From Mangrovimicrobium sp048323675 (lineage in GTDB: Bacteria > Pseudomonadota > Gammaproteobacteria > Pseudomonadales > Halieaceae), in assembly GCF_048323675.1 (NCBI RefSeq), contig NZ_JBLWFK010000005.1, positions 124,001 through 188,000 of the forward strand: 64,000 nt of DNA, in the 5' to 3' direction. Position 1 is the stretch's first letter; the number at the start of each line of letters is the position of its first letter. Under the pieces are notes generated by a model. It did not search any database. It was not told where the DNA came from and saw only the letters and a list, made by a program, of their open reading frames with translations. Made by a program: the position numbers and the translations under genes. Positions 25,502 through 33,651 of the stretch are shown piece after piece.

Positions 25502-27355
25502 ATGCGGTGGGTTCGCTGTTTTCTCCTGGTCATTGCCGGTACGGCGCTCGCCTCCTGCCGCCTGGCATTCGAAACCCAGGGCACCGGGTTCATCTACGCT
25601 GAAACTGCCGCGCAGGTCTACCGCAACGGGCGTGTGCTGGAGATCAACGAGGATTTCGACGAGCGTTTCCACGCCATTCCATTCCCGGGGCGCCAGTTTG
25701 CGCGCTGGCATTTTCTCTGCGCGAACACCTACGCTGCATGCCCGCTGCAGGTAGGGCAGAACCTGTGGGCCCGGGATCAGCAATTCCCCCTGCGGGCGGA
25801 ATTCACCGATCACTACGCGGGTCCGCTGAAACTGGTTGATTTCGACCTGTGGTGGTATCCGCAAAGCCGTGAATGGCGTATGCCGGCAAACTCCGTGGCC
25901 ATCGCCGGTATCCCCGACCTCGACGAAGCCCGGTTTTTCATGGCGACGATCGACCGCAAACGCGTCATACCCGGCACACTCCGCGGCGGTGACTACGTAT
26001 TCCCCCTGGCGCGGAGCGATGACCCCGATGACTTCTGGCCGTTTATCAGCGCGCGCGACCGCGATGGCCTGATCGCCAGCGCGTCCATCGACCTTCGGTT
26101 CCAGGAACTGGCCGCCGCCGAACTGCACCCCTACAACAGCACCAGCCGCTGGGCTGAGGTCCTGCATGATTGTGCGGCGCCACAGGGCCTGTTTGACCTG
26201 TGCAATTTCGACACCCTGCCCTTCATCGGCGGCACCACCGATACGCTCGCTGTCACCGACATCATGCAGCGCACCCTGGTATCCCATGCGTGGATGGGCA
26301 AGCGGCTGCGGGAGGTGCTGCTGGAACTGCCGCCGGAACTGCTGCAAATGTTCCGCAGCGTGACCAGTGTGGTTATCAGCAGCGAAATACGGCCTTCATT
26401 CTATTCACCCGCCACCGGAGCCATTTACCTGGACCCGGACGATTTGTGGCTGACGCCCACGGAACGCCGCAGTATCAGCAGCGAACCGGACTACCGGGAG
26501 GAATACGGCTCGGTATTCCGCTTTTTCCCCTTCTGGCTGTATGTCGAAGGCCGCACCGAAGCCTGGATTCCCTCGGCTGAGTGGCCGGATGGTGTCGAGC
26601 GCAGTGTTGCAGACATTCTCCGGCCCATGGCCACCCTGCTGATCCACGAACTCACCCATGCCAACGATTCGGTGCCTGCCGCGCAACTGGTGCACACAAC
26701 CGGCAATGCGACACCGCTTGATATGTTCAGCAGGGTCTACGACTTTTCGCCGAGCGCGCAACTCGCGGCCACGTACCCGCTGGCTTCCGCATTGCTCTAT
26801 GAATTGGCCGACAGTCTTTACTACGGCGCGGCACCGGGCAGCAACCTGCTGCAATTGACCGCTCGGGATGTGGGGCTGGAATTTGGCAGTGAATACGCCA
26901 ACGACCTCTATGCCTTCTCCAGCCGGGCGGAGGATACCGCCATGCTGGTGGAAGAGGTGCTCTCCAACCACTTTTTCGGCATCGAACGGATCGTGGCGTT
27001 TGTCGATGATCCGGGCTCTGACTATCGGCCGACCTGCGACGACTACACACTGCGCTGGGGGCGTCGCAATCGCGTGTTCGACCCGGCAATCAAACAGCGG
27101 GCCCGGCTGGTCATGGCGGATATTCTCGACGACAGTGACCTGTCAGCCTACCTGGATGATACGCCCGCCCAGCAAGCCCTGACTGCGGGACAGGGCCTGT
27201 GCGACTACTTCGACCTGCGCACCTTCGACAGTGCCAGCCGCGGCCAGTCCCTGCCCCTGCCCCAGCGCGTGGCCCGACAGCGGGAGCAGGTCAGCCATCA
27301 CCGCAATATCCAGCAGGTCCTCGAGGGCCGGCACAAGGTTCACAGCGAGCAGTAA
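25502..27355 (+). CDS. Lipoprotein with HExxH motif, unknown family
   Basis: A 617-residue protein. The N-terminus is a lipoprotein signal with lipobox Leu-Ala-Ser-Cys (residues 16-19); Arg at +2 points to outer-membrane sorting. The central part contains HELTH at residues 382-386, a zinc-metallopeptidase-type motif, preceded by the hydrophobic stretch MATLLI as expected for the active-site helix. Possible third ligands follow further on but I cannot assign one. The rest is mostly beta-rich, aromatic sequence with no recognised domain. It is followed six bases later by the convergent sirB2 stop. Function is unknown; a surface protease is a hypothesis only. Confidence 0.75.
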   Translation: MRWVRCFLLVIAGTALASCRLAFETQGTGFIYAETAAQVYRNGRVLEINEDFDERFHAIPFPGRQFARWHFLCANTYAACPLQVGQNLWARDQQFPLRAEFTDHYAGPLKLVDFDLWWYPQSREWRMPANSVAIAGIPDLDEARFFMATIDRKRVIPGTLRGGDYVFPLARSDDPDDFWPFISARDRDGLIASASIDLRFQELAAAELHPYNSTSRWAEVLHDCAAPQGLFDLCNFDTLPFIGGTTDTLAVTDIMQRTLVSHAWMGKRLREVLLELPPELLQMFRSVTSVVISSEIRPSFYSPATGAIYLDPDDLWLTPTERRSISSEPDYREEYGSVFRFFPFWLYVEGRTEAWIPSAEWPDGVERSVADILRPMATLLIHELTHANDSVPAAQLVHTTGNATPLDMFSRVYDFSPSAQLAATYPLASALLYELADSLYYGAAPGSNLLQLTARDVGLEFGSEYANDLYAFSSRAEDTAMLVEEVLSNHFFGIERIVAFVDDPGSDYRPTCDDYTLRWGRRNRVFDPAIKQRARLVMADILDDSDLSAYLDDTPAQQALTAGQGLCDYFDLRTFDSASRGQSLPLPQRVARQREQVSHHRNIQQVLEGRHKVHSEQ

Positions 27356-27361
27356 GCGCAC

Positions 27362-27754
27362 TCAGAACGGGAATACCAGCAGGAATCCCCGCGGGGAATG
27401 GGTCAGCGCAACGCTGACGATATAGCCCGCCGTGCACAGCGCCGCCACGTAGGCCAGGCTGCGCCCGAGCCCGGTGGTGGCGAACCGCAGGGTGATCATG
27501 CCGAGCAGGATGTAGATCACCAGGGCTATCAGCTTGGCCTCCAGCCAGCCCACCGCGAGGGGCGAAACCCGCCAGAGCCACAGCATGCCCAGGGCCGAAG
27601 CCAGCAGCAGGGTATCGACGACATGTGGCAGGACCCTGGCCAGGCGGTGCTGCCGCAGGGAATTACCGGTGAGCGCCCAATAGCCGCGCAGGGTGAATCC
27701 CGTTATCGAAATGAACGCGCAGGAGACATGCAGTAACTTCAACAGCGAGAACAC
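27362..27754 (-). CDS. sirB2: SirB2 family membrane protein
   Basis: A 130-residue protein with four hydrophobic helices and the SirB2 pattern: LLKLLHVSCAFISITGFTLRG at the N-terminus, HVVDTLLLASALGML, and LEAKLIALVIYILLG. The family was named from Salmonella invasion regulation but its molecular role is not established. It is downstream of glmS on the same strand, 111 bases away, and may be read from the glmUS promoter. Confidence 0.88.
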   Translation of the reverse strand: MFSLLKLLHVSCAFISITGFTLRGYWALTGNSLRQHRLARVLPHVVDTLLLASALGMLWLWRVSPLAVGWLEAKLIALVIYILLGMITLRFATTGLGRSLAYVAALCTAGYIVSVALTHSPRGFLLVFPF

Positions 27755-27865
27755 GGCGCTGGAAAACTCAGGCCTGTGTTAGCGGGCGCGGCGAAGGTAT
27801 TGCGCGCCTGCGGCGTCCATCGGCCCGGGCGCCCACCAGCCCCCTGCTCCCGGCGGCTATCCCGG

Positions 27866-29698
27866 TCATTCCACGGTGACGGATTTCGCGAGGTTGCGCG
27901 GTTTGTCGACATCCGTCCCCTTTTGCACTGCCACATGGTAGGACAGCAGTTGCAGGGCGACGGTGTAGACAATCGGTTTCACCACCTCCGGACAGTGGGG
28001 CATGTTCATGACGGTGACCCGGGCGTCGCTGTGCAGGCCGGCGTTGCGGTCCGCGAACACGAAGAGTTCACCGCCGCGCGAACGCACCTCTTCGAGGTTG
28101 GACTTCAGCTTTTCCAGCAGGTCATCCCCCGGCGCCACGGCAACCACCGGCATTTCGTCGTCGACCAGGGCCAGTGGCCCATGCTTGAGTTCGCCTGCGG
28201 GGTAGGCCTCGGCGTGGATGTAGGAAATTTCCTTGAGCTTCAGGGCGCCCTCCATGGCGATCGGGTACTGGATACCGCGACCGAGGAACAGCGCGTGATA
28301 CCGGGGAATAAATTCCTCGGACAGGGCCCTGATTGCATCGTCGAGTTCAAGCGTCTGCTGTACATAGTCCGGCAGCTGCCGCAAGGCGTTGAGCAACTCC
28401 TGTGCCTTCTCCTCACCCAGGCCACGGCGCCGTCCCAGCACGAGCGTCAACATCAGCAGGGCCACCAGCTGGGTGGTGAATGCCTTGGTGGAAGCAACAC
28501 CGATTTCGGGGCCGGCCCGGGTGAGGAATACCAGGTCGCTTTCCCGCACCAGGGAGCTGCTGGCGACGTTGGTGATCGCCAGGCTGCCTATGAACTCCCC
28601 GGGCGCAACATTGCGCAACGCGGCGAGGGTATCTGCTGTCTCGCCGGACTGGGAAATGGTCAGCAGCAGCGTACCGGGCTGCGCGACCCGGCTGCGGTAG
28701 CGGAACTCCGAGGCCACCTCCACCTGGCAGGCAACGCCGGCCAGTTCCTCCAGCCAGTAGCGGGCGACCATTCCCGCGTGAAAGCTGGTGCCGCAGGCGA
28801 CAATCTGGATGCGTTCCACCTGGTCGAACAGGGCCCCGGCGGCGGCGCCGAAGGCGCGGTCGGTTACATCCTCGTTGCCACCGGCATTGAAGGTGGCCGC
28901 CAGCGCCCTGGGCTGTTCGTGTATCTCCTTCAACATGAAATGGCTAAAGCCGCCGAGTTCGGCGGATTCGACCACGTCATTGATCCGGGTCATCTCCCGC
29001 CGCTGTTCCCGATCCTCGAGGTCGAACACGCGGACACTGGACGGGGTCAACTGCACCAGGTCTCCCTCTTCGAGGTAGATGAAGCGGTCCGTCACCTGGC
29101 GCAGTGCGAGCTGGTCAGAGGCGAGGAAGTTCTCACCGATACCGACACCGACCACCAGGGGGCTGCCGCGCCGCGCGGCAACCACCGTGTCCGGATGGGC
29201 GGTATCGATTGCGGCGATCGCGTAAGCGCCCTCCAGCCGTGCCACGGCTGTGCGCATGGCAGTGGCGAGGTCCTTGCCGCCGCCGGCCAGCTGCTGGTGC
29301 AACAGGTGCACAATGACTTCGCTGTCGGTGGCGGAGTGGAAGGTGTACCCCGCGGACTGCAATTCGCCGCGCAGCTGTTCGTGGTTTTCAATAATCCCGT
29401 TGTGGACCAGCGCCAGGCGCTGCCCGGAAATATGCGGGTGGGCATTGACCGCCGAGGGCTCGCCGTGGGTTGCCCAGCGGGTGTGGGCGATACCGATACA
29501 GCCCAGGAAGGGCTGCAGCTGCTGGGCCGTTTCCAGTTCCGCCACCTTGCCCAGGCGTTTGTGCAGGAGCAGGTTGTGCTCGTTGTCGAGCAGGGCCATC
29601 CCTGCGGAGTCGTAGCCCCGGTATTCCAGGCGCCGCAAACCCTCCAGCAGGATCTCGGAAACCTCGCGCCGCGCCGCGGCTGCCACAATGCCACACAT
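27866..29698 (-). CDS. glmS: Glutamine-fructose-6-phosphate aminotransferase (isomerizing)
   Basis: GlmS makes glucosamine 6-phosphate from fructose 6-phosphate and glutamine, the entry step to UDP-GlcNAc, peptidoglycan and LPS. The 610-residue protein has Cys2 as nucleophile (MCGIVAAAARRE), the glutaminase domain with ALVHNGIIENHEQLR, two SIS sugar-isomerase domains (about 285-420 and 460-600), and the C-terminal LAKSVTVE. It follows glmU by two bases. No GlmS ribozyme would be expected in this phylum and none is seen; control by small RNAs cannot be judged from sequence alone. Confidence 0.98.
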   Translation of the reverse strand: MCGIVAAAARREVSEILLEGLRRLEYRGYDSAGMALLDNEHNLLLHKRLGKVAELETAQQLQPFLGCIGIAHTRWATHGEPSAVNAHPHISGQRLALVHNGIIENHEQLRGELQSAGYTFHSATDSEVIVHLLHQQLAGGGKDLATAMRTAVARLEGAYAIAAIDTAHPDTVVAARRGSPLVVGVGIGENFLASDQLALRQVTDRFIYLEEGDLVQLTPSSVRVFDLEDREQRREMTRINDVVESAELGGFSHFMLKEIHEQPRALAATFNAGGNEDVTDRAFGAAAGALFDQVERIQIVACGTSFHAGMVARYWLEELAGVACQVEVASEFRYRSRVAQPGTLLLTISQSGETADTLAALRNVAPGEFIGSLAITNVASSSLVRESDLVFLTRAGPEIGVASTKAFTTQLVALLMLTLVLGRRRGLGEEKAQELLNALRQLPDYVQQTLELDDAIRALSEEFIPRYHALFLGRGIQYPIAMEGALKLKEISYIHAEAYPAGELKHGPLALVDDEMPVVAVAPGDDLLEKLKSNLEEVRSRGGELFVFADRNAGLHSDARVTVMNMPHCPEVVKPIVYTVALQLLSYHVAVQKGTDVDKPRNLAKSVTVE

Positions 29699-29700
29699 CG

Positions 29701-31074
29701 TCAGTGACCCTCCTTGTTACTGCTGTTTGGCCGTTGCCAGCCCTGGATATTGCGCTGGCGCCCGCGCGCCACCGCCAGTTCGTTTTCCCCTACCGCCATG
29801 GTCAGCGTGGAGCCGGCGGCCACGAATCCGCCGTCCGCGATCTCCACCGGCGCCACCAGGGTGCTGTTGGAGCCGACGAACACGCCATCGCCGATGGTGG
29901 TGCGGTGTTTGTTCACGCCATCGTAATTGCAGGTGATGGTGCCGGCGCCGATATTCACGCCCTCACCCATCGCACAGTCGCCGATGTAGGTCAGGTGGTT
30001 CACCTTGCTGGCGACCCCGATGTCCGCGTTCTTGGTCTCGACGAAATTACCGATGCGCGCGCCGGCGGCCATCCGGGTGCCCGGGCGCAGGCGGGCGAAG
30101 GGGCCCACGCTGGTATTCTCAGCGAGCACGGCGCCCTCGAGGTGGCTCATGGCGTGGACTGTACTGCCCGCGCCAATGGCCACATCGCGAAGTACGCAGT
30201 TGGGCCCGATGGACACCCCGTCACCGAGGGAGACCTCGCCCTCCAGCACCACGTTGACGTCGATGCTGACATCGCGCCCGCAATGCAGGGTTCCGCGCAG
30301 GTCGAAGCGCCGGGGATCGGCGATGGCGACGCCCTCGCGCATGAAGGCATGGGCGCGGCGCAGCTGGTATTCGCGCTCCACCGCGGCGAGCTGGACCCGG
30401 TCATTGACCCCCAGTATCTCGATTTCCGACAGCGCCAGTTGCGCCGCCACCGCCAGGCCGTCGCTGACGGCGAGACCGAGGACATCCGGCAGGTAGTATT
30501 CGCCCTGGCTGTTGGCGTTACCCACCGCGGGCAGGTACCTGGCGAGCAGGCTCGCGGGCGCTGCCAGCACCCCGGAGTTCACCTCGCGCAGGGCGCGCTG
30601 TTCCGGATTGGCGTCCTTTTCCTCCACCACAGCCACTACACTGCCGTCGGCGGCACGGATGATCCGGCCGTAACCCTGCGGATCGCCCACCTCTGCGGTC
30701 AACAGCGCCGGCGCCTGGTCAGCCTGCGCCACGAGGGCGCGCAGGGTCGCGGTTTCTATCAGTGGCACATCGCCGTAGAGCACCAGCACCACACTGTCTC
30801 CGGCGATGTCCGGCAGTGCCTGCAGGACCGCGTCCCCGGTGCCCAGTTGCTGCGCCTGCACCACCCAGTTGAGGTCTTCACCGGCCAGTGCCGTGCGGAC
30901 CTCATCGGCGCCGTGCCCCACGACAACGTGGATGGCCACGGGATCCAGGGCGCGGGCGGTCGCGATGACATGGGCGAGCATCGGCCGGCCGGCCACCGGG
31001 TGCAGCACCTTGGGCAGCGAGGATTTCATGCGGGTGCCCTGCCCTGCGGCAAGTATCACGATATCGAGTTTCAT
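29701..31074 (-). CDS. glmU: Bifunctional GlmU uridyltransferase/acetyltransferase
   Basis: GlmU acetylates glucosamine 1-phosphate and then couples it to UTP, giving UDP-GlcNAc. The 457-residue protein has the pyrophosphorylase signature LAAGQGTRMKSSLPKVLHP near residue 7, the GYGRII segment, and a C-terminal left-handed beta-helix of hexapeptide repeats (about 255-430) with VEIADGGFVAAGSTLT. It is the first gene of glmUS. In E. coli the pair directly follows atpC; here a 3.7-kb plus-strand block lies in between. Confidence 0.98.
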   Translation of the reverse strand: MKLDIVILAAGQGTRMKSSLPKVLHPVAGRPMLAHVIATARALDPVAIHVVVGHGADEVRTALAGEDLNWVVQAQQLGTGDAVLQALPDIAGDSVVLVLYGDVPLIETATLRALVAQADQAPALLTAEVGDPQGYGRIIRAADGSVVAVVEEKDANPEQRALREVNSGVLAAPASLLARYLPAVGNANSQGEYYLPDVLGLAVSDGLAVAAQLALSEIEILGVNDRVQLAAVEREYQLRRAHAFMREGVAIADPRRFDLRGTLHCGRDVSIDVNVVLEGEVSLGDGVSIGPNCVLRDVAIGAGSTVHAMSHLEGAVLAENTSVGPFARLRPGTRMAAGARIGNFVETKNADIGVASKVNHLTYIGDCAMGEGVNIGAGTITCNYDGVNKHRTTIGDGVFVGSNSTLVAPVEIADGGFVAAGSTLTMAVGENELAVARGRQRNIQGWQRPNSSNKEGH

Positions 31075-31119
31075 GGCCCTGGTCCCAGCGTGCCCACCGG
31101 GCTCGCTGTCAGCGATTTA

Positions 31120-31149
31120 TTGACATAAGTTTTGGATTAAGCGCATAGT
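31120..31149 (+). promoter_or_regulatory. Sigma-70 promoter candidate of the TrmB-like gene
   Basis: Consensus TTGACA at 31120-31125, an 18-base spacer and CATAGT at 31144-31149. It is 55 bases before the ATG at 31204. Downstream between promoter and gene are two dyads, GTATTG-G-CAATAC (31159-31171) and TGTCA-N9-TGACA (31181-31199), which could be operator sites. Confidence 0.6.
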
Positions 31150-31158
31150 AAAAATCAA

Positions 31159-31199
31159 GTATTGGCAATACAACGCCATTTGTCACAAATTTAATGACA
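31159..31199. promoter_or_regulatory. Two dyads, possible autoregulatory operators
   Basis: GTATTG-G-CAATAC is a perfect 6-bp palindrome with a one-base centre; TGTCA...TGACA is a 5-bp inverted repeat with a 9-base AT-rich spacer ending 4 bases before the start codon. Position just downstream of the promoter fits repression by the encoded regulator. This is inference from symmetry alone. Confidence 0.4.
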
Positions 31200-31203
31200 A
31201 CGA

Positions 31204-31944
31204 ATGAAACTGGATAGCCTGCGCCAGCTGGGTCTCGACGAGCGCGAGATCAACATCTACCGGGCGCTGCTGCGGCTGGGGCCGGCATCCATCCGCGACG
31301 TCGCCGCGGATGCGGGCATCAACCGCGGCACCACCTACGAAACCCTGAAACAGCTCGCCGCCAAGGGTGTGGTCAATTACTTCCCCCGGGGCAAGCGCCG
31401 CGTGTTCCAGGCCGAGGAACCGGAGCGCCTGCTGCAACTGGGTGAACAGAAACAGCAGGCGCTGACCCAGGCCCTCGACCAGTTGCGCACCGAGGTCATT
31501 CCGGCGCTCAAGCAGTCACAGGCAAAATTCAGCCCCGGCAATGTGCGCTTCTACGAGGGCGATGACGGGGTCGAGCTGGTGCTGCGGGATATCCTCGACA
31601 GCGCCGGCCGCGACCCGGAGCGCGGGTACTCGGTGATTTCCACCCGCACCCTGCGCCGCCACCTCTATCGCCCGTTTCCGAATTTTACCCGCCTGCGCGA
31701 GAGCCGCGGCATCCGGGTGCGGGTAATCGCGGTGGGTGAAGGCGGCGACGAAGCCGAATACGCCGAGCGCAAATGGCTGCCGACCAGCACCGACCCGGAC
31801 GCCTCCTATATCGCCATCTATCCGCCGAAAGTGGCCATGATCACACTGGCCGAGGAAAACTATCCCGTGGTGATCATCATCGATTCCGCGGCGATTGCGG
31901 CTACCCAGCAAATTCTCTTTGATACCCTCTGGCAACTACTCTGA
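31204..31944 (+). CDS. TrmB-like winged-helix regulator
   Basis: A 246-residue protein. The N-terminal winged helix (about 1-75; LGLDEREINIYRALLRLGPAS, then INRGTTYETLKQLAAKGVV) is typical of the TrmB family (Pfam TrmB), followed by a short helical linker (about 78-105) and a C-terminal domain (about 110-246) that in the family often binds sugars or other effectors. It is divergent from glmU, so a link to amino-sugar supply is possible. TrmB proteins are best known from archaea but occur in bacteria. The effector is unknown. Confidence 0.82.
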   Translation: MKLDSLRQLGLDEREINIYRALLRLGPASIRDVAADAGINRGTTYETLKQLAAKGVVNYFPRGKRRVFQAEEPERLLQLGEQKQQALTQALDQLRTEVIPALKQSQAKFSPGNVRFYEGDDGVELVLRDILDSAGRDPERGYSVISTRTLRRHLYRPFPNFTRLRESRGIRVRVIAVGEGGDEAEYAERKWLPTSTDPDASYIAIYPPKVAMITLAEENYPVVIIIDSAAIAATQQILFDTLWQLL

Positions 31945-32001
31945 TCAGGCGCAAAACAGCGCATTCGACAGGCGGGCTCAACCCCTCTCAAATAGCAGGC
32001 A

Positions 32002-32038
32002 CAAATCGCATTGCGATTTGGACTTTGCGTTCTAGTAT
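32002..32038 (+). promoter_or_regulatory. Promoter with overlapping palindrome upstream of the CTERM-tailed gene
   Basis: A near-perfect palindrome CAAATCGCA-T-TGCGATTTG occupies 32002-32020. A candidate -35 TTGCGA (32011-32016), 16-base spacer and -10 TAGTAT (32033-32038) overlap its right half, so a repressor bound to the palindrome would block the promoter. The start codon is at 32077. The remaining 31945-32076 sequence holds no other feature. Confidence 0.45.
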
Positions 32039-32076
32039 AAGAAGCCAGGTCTTTATACACACAGGGGAATAAAGCG

Positions 32077-32646
32077 ATGTTCAGGGGTGGCGTAGGTAAG
32101 CGTGTCAGCCGCGGTTTGCTGGTATTTTCCACGATGCTGTGTGCCGGTCAGGCAATGGCACAACCATCCATCGAGATTACAGCGGTAACGCTCGTTGAAT
32201 GTAGTGAAGATCGCTTTACCGCAGAAATTGACGTCACGTTTAACGTGCCCGATCCCAACGACCAGGCCATCATGTACCGCATTGAGGTACCCCGGGGTAC
32301 CGTTGTCCTGGACAATAGTTCGAGCCTGAGTAACCCTATTTATGTCTCCCCCCAAGCGGGCTGGTCGGTCGGCGCGACGTACCCGCCATCATTGACCTAT
32401 CCGTATAGCGGAACCGTGACATACTACATTGCCGACAGCAGCTCCAATGAGTTGTCCTCTTCCTATTTCGATTTCACCTGTTCCGGGGTCGACACCGGCT
32501 CGGCGACCCTGCCGCCCCCACCGGCACTGCCCGCGCCACCTGCACCACCTGCACCGGTTCCCCTGTTCGGAAGTTGGGCCTTTGCCCTGCTGTCGGCCTG
32601 CATAGCCGGCCTTGGCGGGTTCCGCCTGCGCTCACGACGCAGCTAA
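32077..32646 (+). CDS. Exported protein with IPTL-CTERM-like sorting tail
   Basis: A 189-residue protein: signal peptide (cleaved near AMA-QP, residue 28), a beta-rich domain with two or three cysteines (about 30-138), a Pro/Ala-rich stretch (about 145-163), then VPLFGSWAFALLSACIAGL and a basic end RLRSRRS. This order (short motif with P and W, transmembrane helix, Arg cluster) is that of exosortase/XrtH-type C-terminal sorting signals such as IPTL-CTERM. No exosortase gene is in the window. GC content looks lower than in neighbours. Function unknown. Confidence 0.75.
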   Translation: MFRGGVGKRVSRGLLVFSTMLCAGQAMAQPSIEITAVTLVECSEDRFTAEIDVTFNVPDPNDQAIMYRIEVPRGTVVLDNSSSLSNPIYVSPQAGWSVGATYPPSLTYPYSGTVTYYIADSSSNELSSSYFDFTCSGVDTGSATLPPPPALPAPPAPPAPVPLFGSWAFALLSACIAGLGGFRLRSRRS

Positions 32647-32669
32647 CCTCGCCCTTCACGGCCGTAACG

Positions 32670-32698
32670 CCACGGGTGGAAACAGATTCCACCCGTGG
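32670..32698 (+). terminator. Hairpin after the CTERM-tailed gene
   Basis: A 12-bp perfect stem CCACGGGTGGAA / TTCCACCCGTGG with a 5-base loop, 24 bases after the stop and before aguB. T-tract is weak (TATTCGCTT). Confidence 0.7.
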
Positions 32699-32775
32699 TA
32701 TTCGCTTATGCGCCGCTTTACTCTATGCTGCACGCGTTATCCAACCTGTATCGGGTTCATTCAAGGTAAACGCAC

Positions 32776-33651
32776 ATGACTCGCACGGTACACTTTGCGG
32801 CGATTCAACTCGCCATGAGCTGGGACATCGAGGCCAACCTGCACAAGGCGGAGTCTGCCGTGCGCGACGCGCATGGCCGCGGCGCCCAGGTGATCCTGCT
32901 GCCCGAGCTGTTCGCCACGCCCTATTTTTGCAAGGCCCAGGTCTACCCACACCTGGACCTGGCGCAGCCGCTCGAGGGCAATCCGGTTATCGCCCGCTTT
33001 GCCGCCCTCGCCGCCGAACTGGGGGTCGTTCTGCCTGTCAGCTATTTCGAACTCGACGGCAGCACTCACTACAATTCGCTGGTCATGATCGACGCCGATG
33101 GCAGCGTGCTCGACAACTACCGCAAGAGCCATATTCCGGACGGTCCGGGTTACTGCGAGAAGTTTTACTTCACTCCCGGCGACACCGGTTTCAAGGTGTG
33201 GGAAACACGCTTCGGCCGCTTCGGGGTCGGCATCTGCTGGGATCAGTGGTTCCCGGAAACCGCGCGCTGCTGCGCCCTGCTGGGCGCCGAGGTCATGTTC
33301 TTCCCCACCGCCATCGGCTCCGAGCCACAGGACCCGACCCTCGATTCCAGCGGTCACTGGCAGCGGGTCATGCAGGGCCACGCCGCCGCCAACATCCTGC
33401 CGGTCATCGCCGCCAACCGCACCGGCGTGGAAATCGACGACGGCGTGAAAACCACGTTCTACGGTTCATCGTTTATCGCCGACCATACCGGCGAGAAAAT
33501 TGTCGAGGCCGGTCGCGATGAGGAAACCACCCTGATTACCGCCATAGACCTCGATGCCTGTGCCACCTATCGCCGGTCCTGGGGCCTGTTCCGCGACCGC
33601 CGGCCGGAACTGTACTCAGTGATCAGCGGCACCGCGCGGAAACCCTCTTGA
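32776..33651 (+). CDS. aguB: N-carbamoylputrescine amidase
   Basis: AguB converts N-carbamoylputrescine to putrescine, CO2 and ammonia. The 291-residue nitrilase-superfamily protein has the Glu-Lys-Cys triad: Glu in LLPELFATPYF, Lys in NYRKSHIPD, and Cys154 in GVGICWDQWFPE. It overlaps aguA by four bases, so the two steps from agmatine to putrescine are made together. Upstream is a terminator-like hairpin; the gene probably has its own promoter in the 77-base gap that follows it. Confidence 0.96.
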   Translation: MTRTVHFAAIQLAMSWDIEANLHKAESAVRDAHGRGAQVILLPELFATPYFCKAQVYPHLDLAQPLEGNPVIARFAALAAELGVVLPVSYFELDGSTHYNSLVMIDADGSVLDNYRKSHIPDGPGYCEKFYFTPGDTGFKVWETRFGRFGVGICWDQWFPETARCCALLGAEVMFFPTAIGSEPQDPTLDSSGHWQRVMQGHAAANILPVIAANRTGVEIDDGVKTTFYGSSFIADHTGEKIVEAGRDEETTLITAIDLDACATYRRSWGLFRDRRPELYSVISGTARKPS

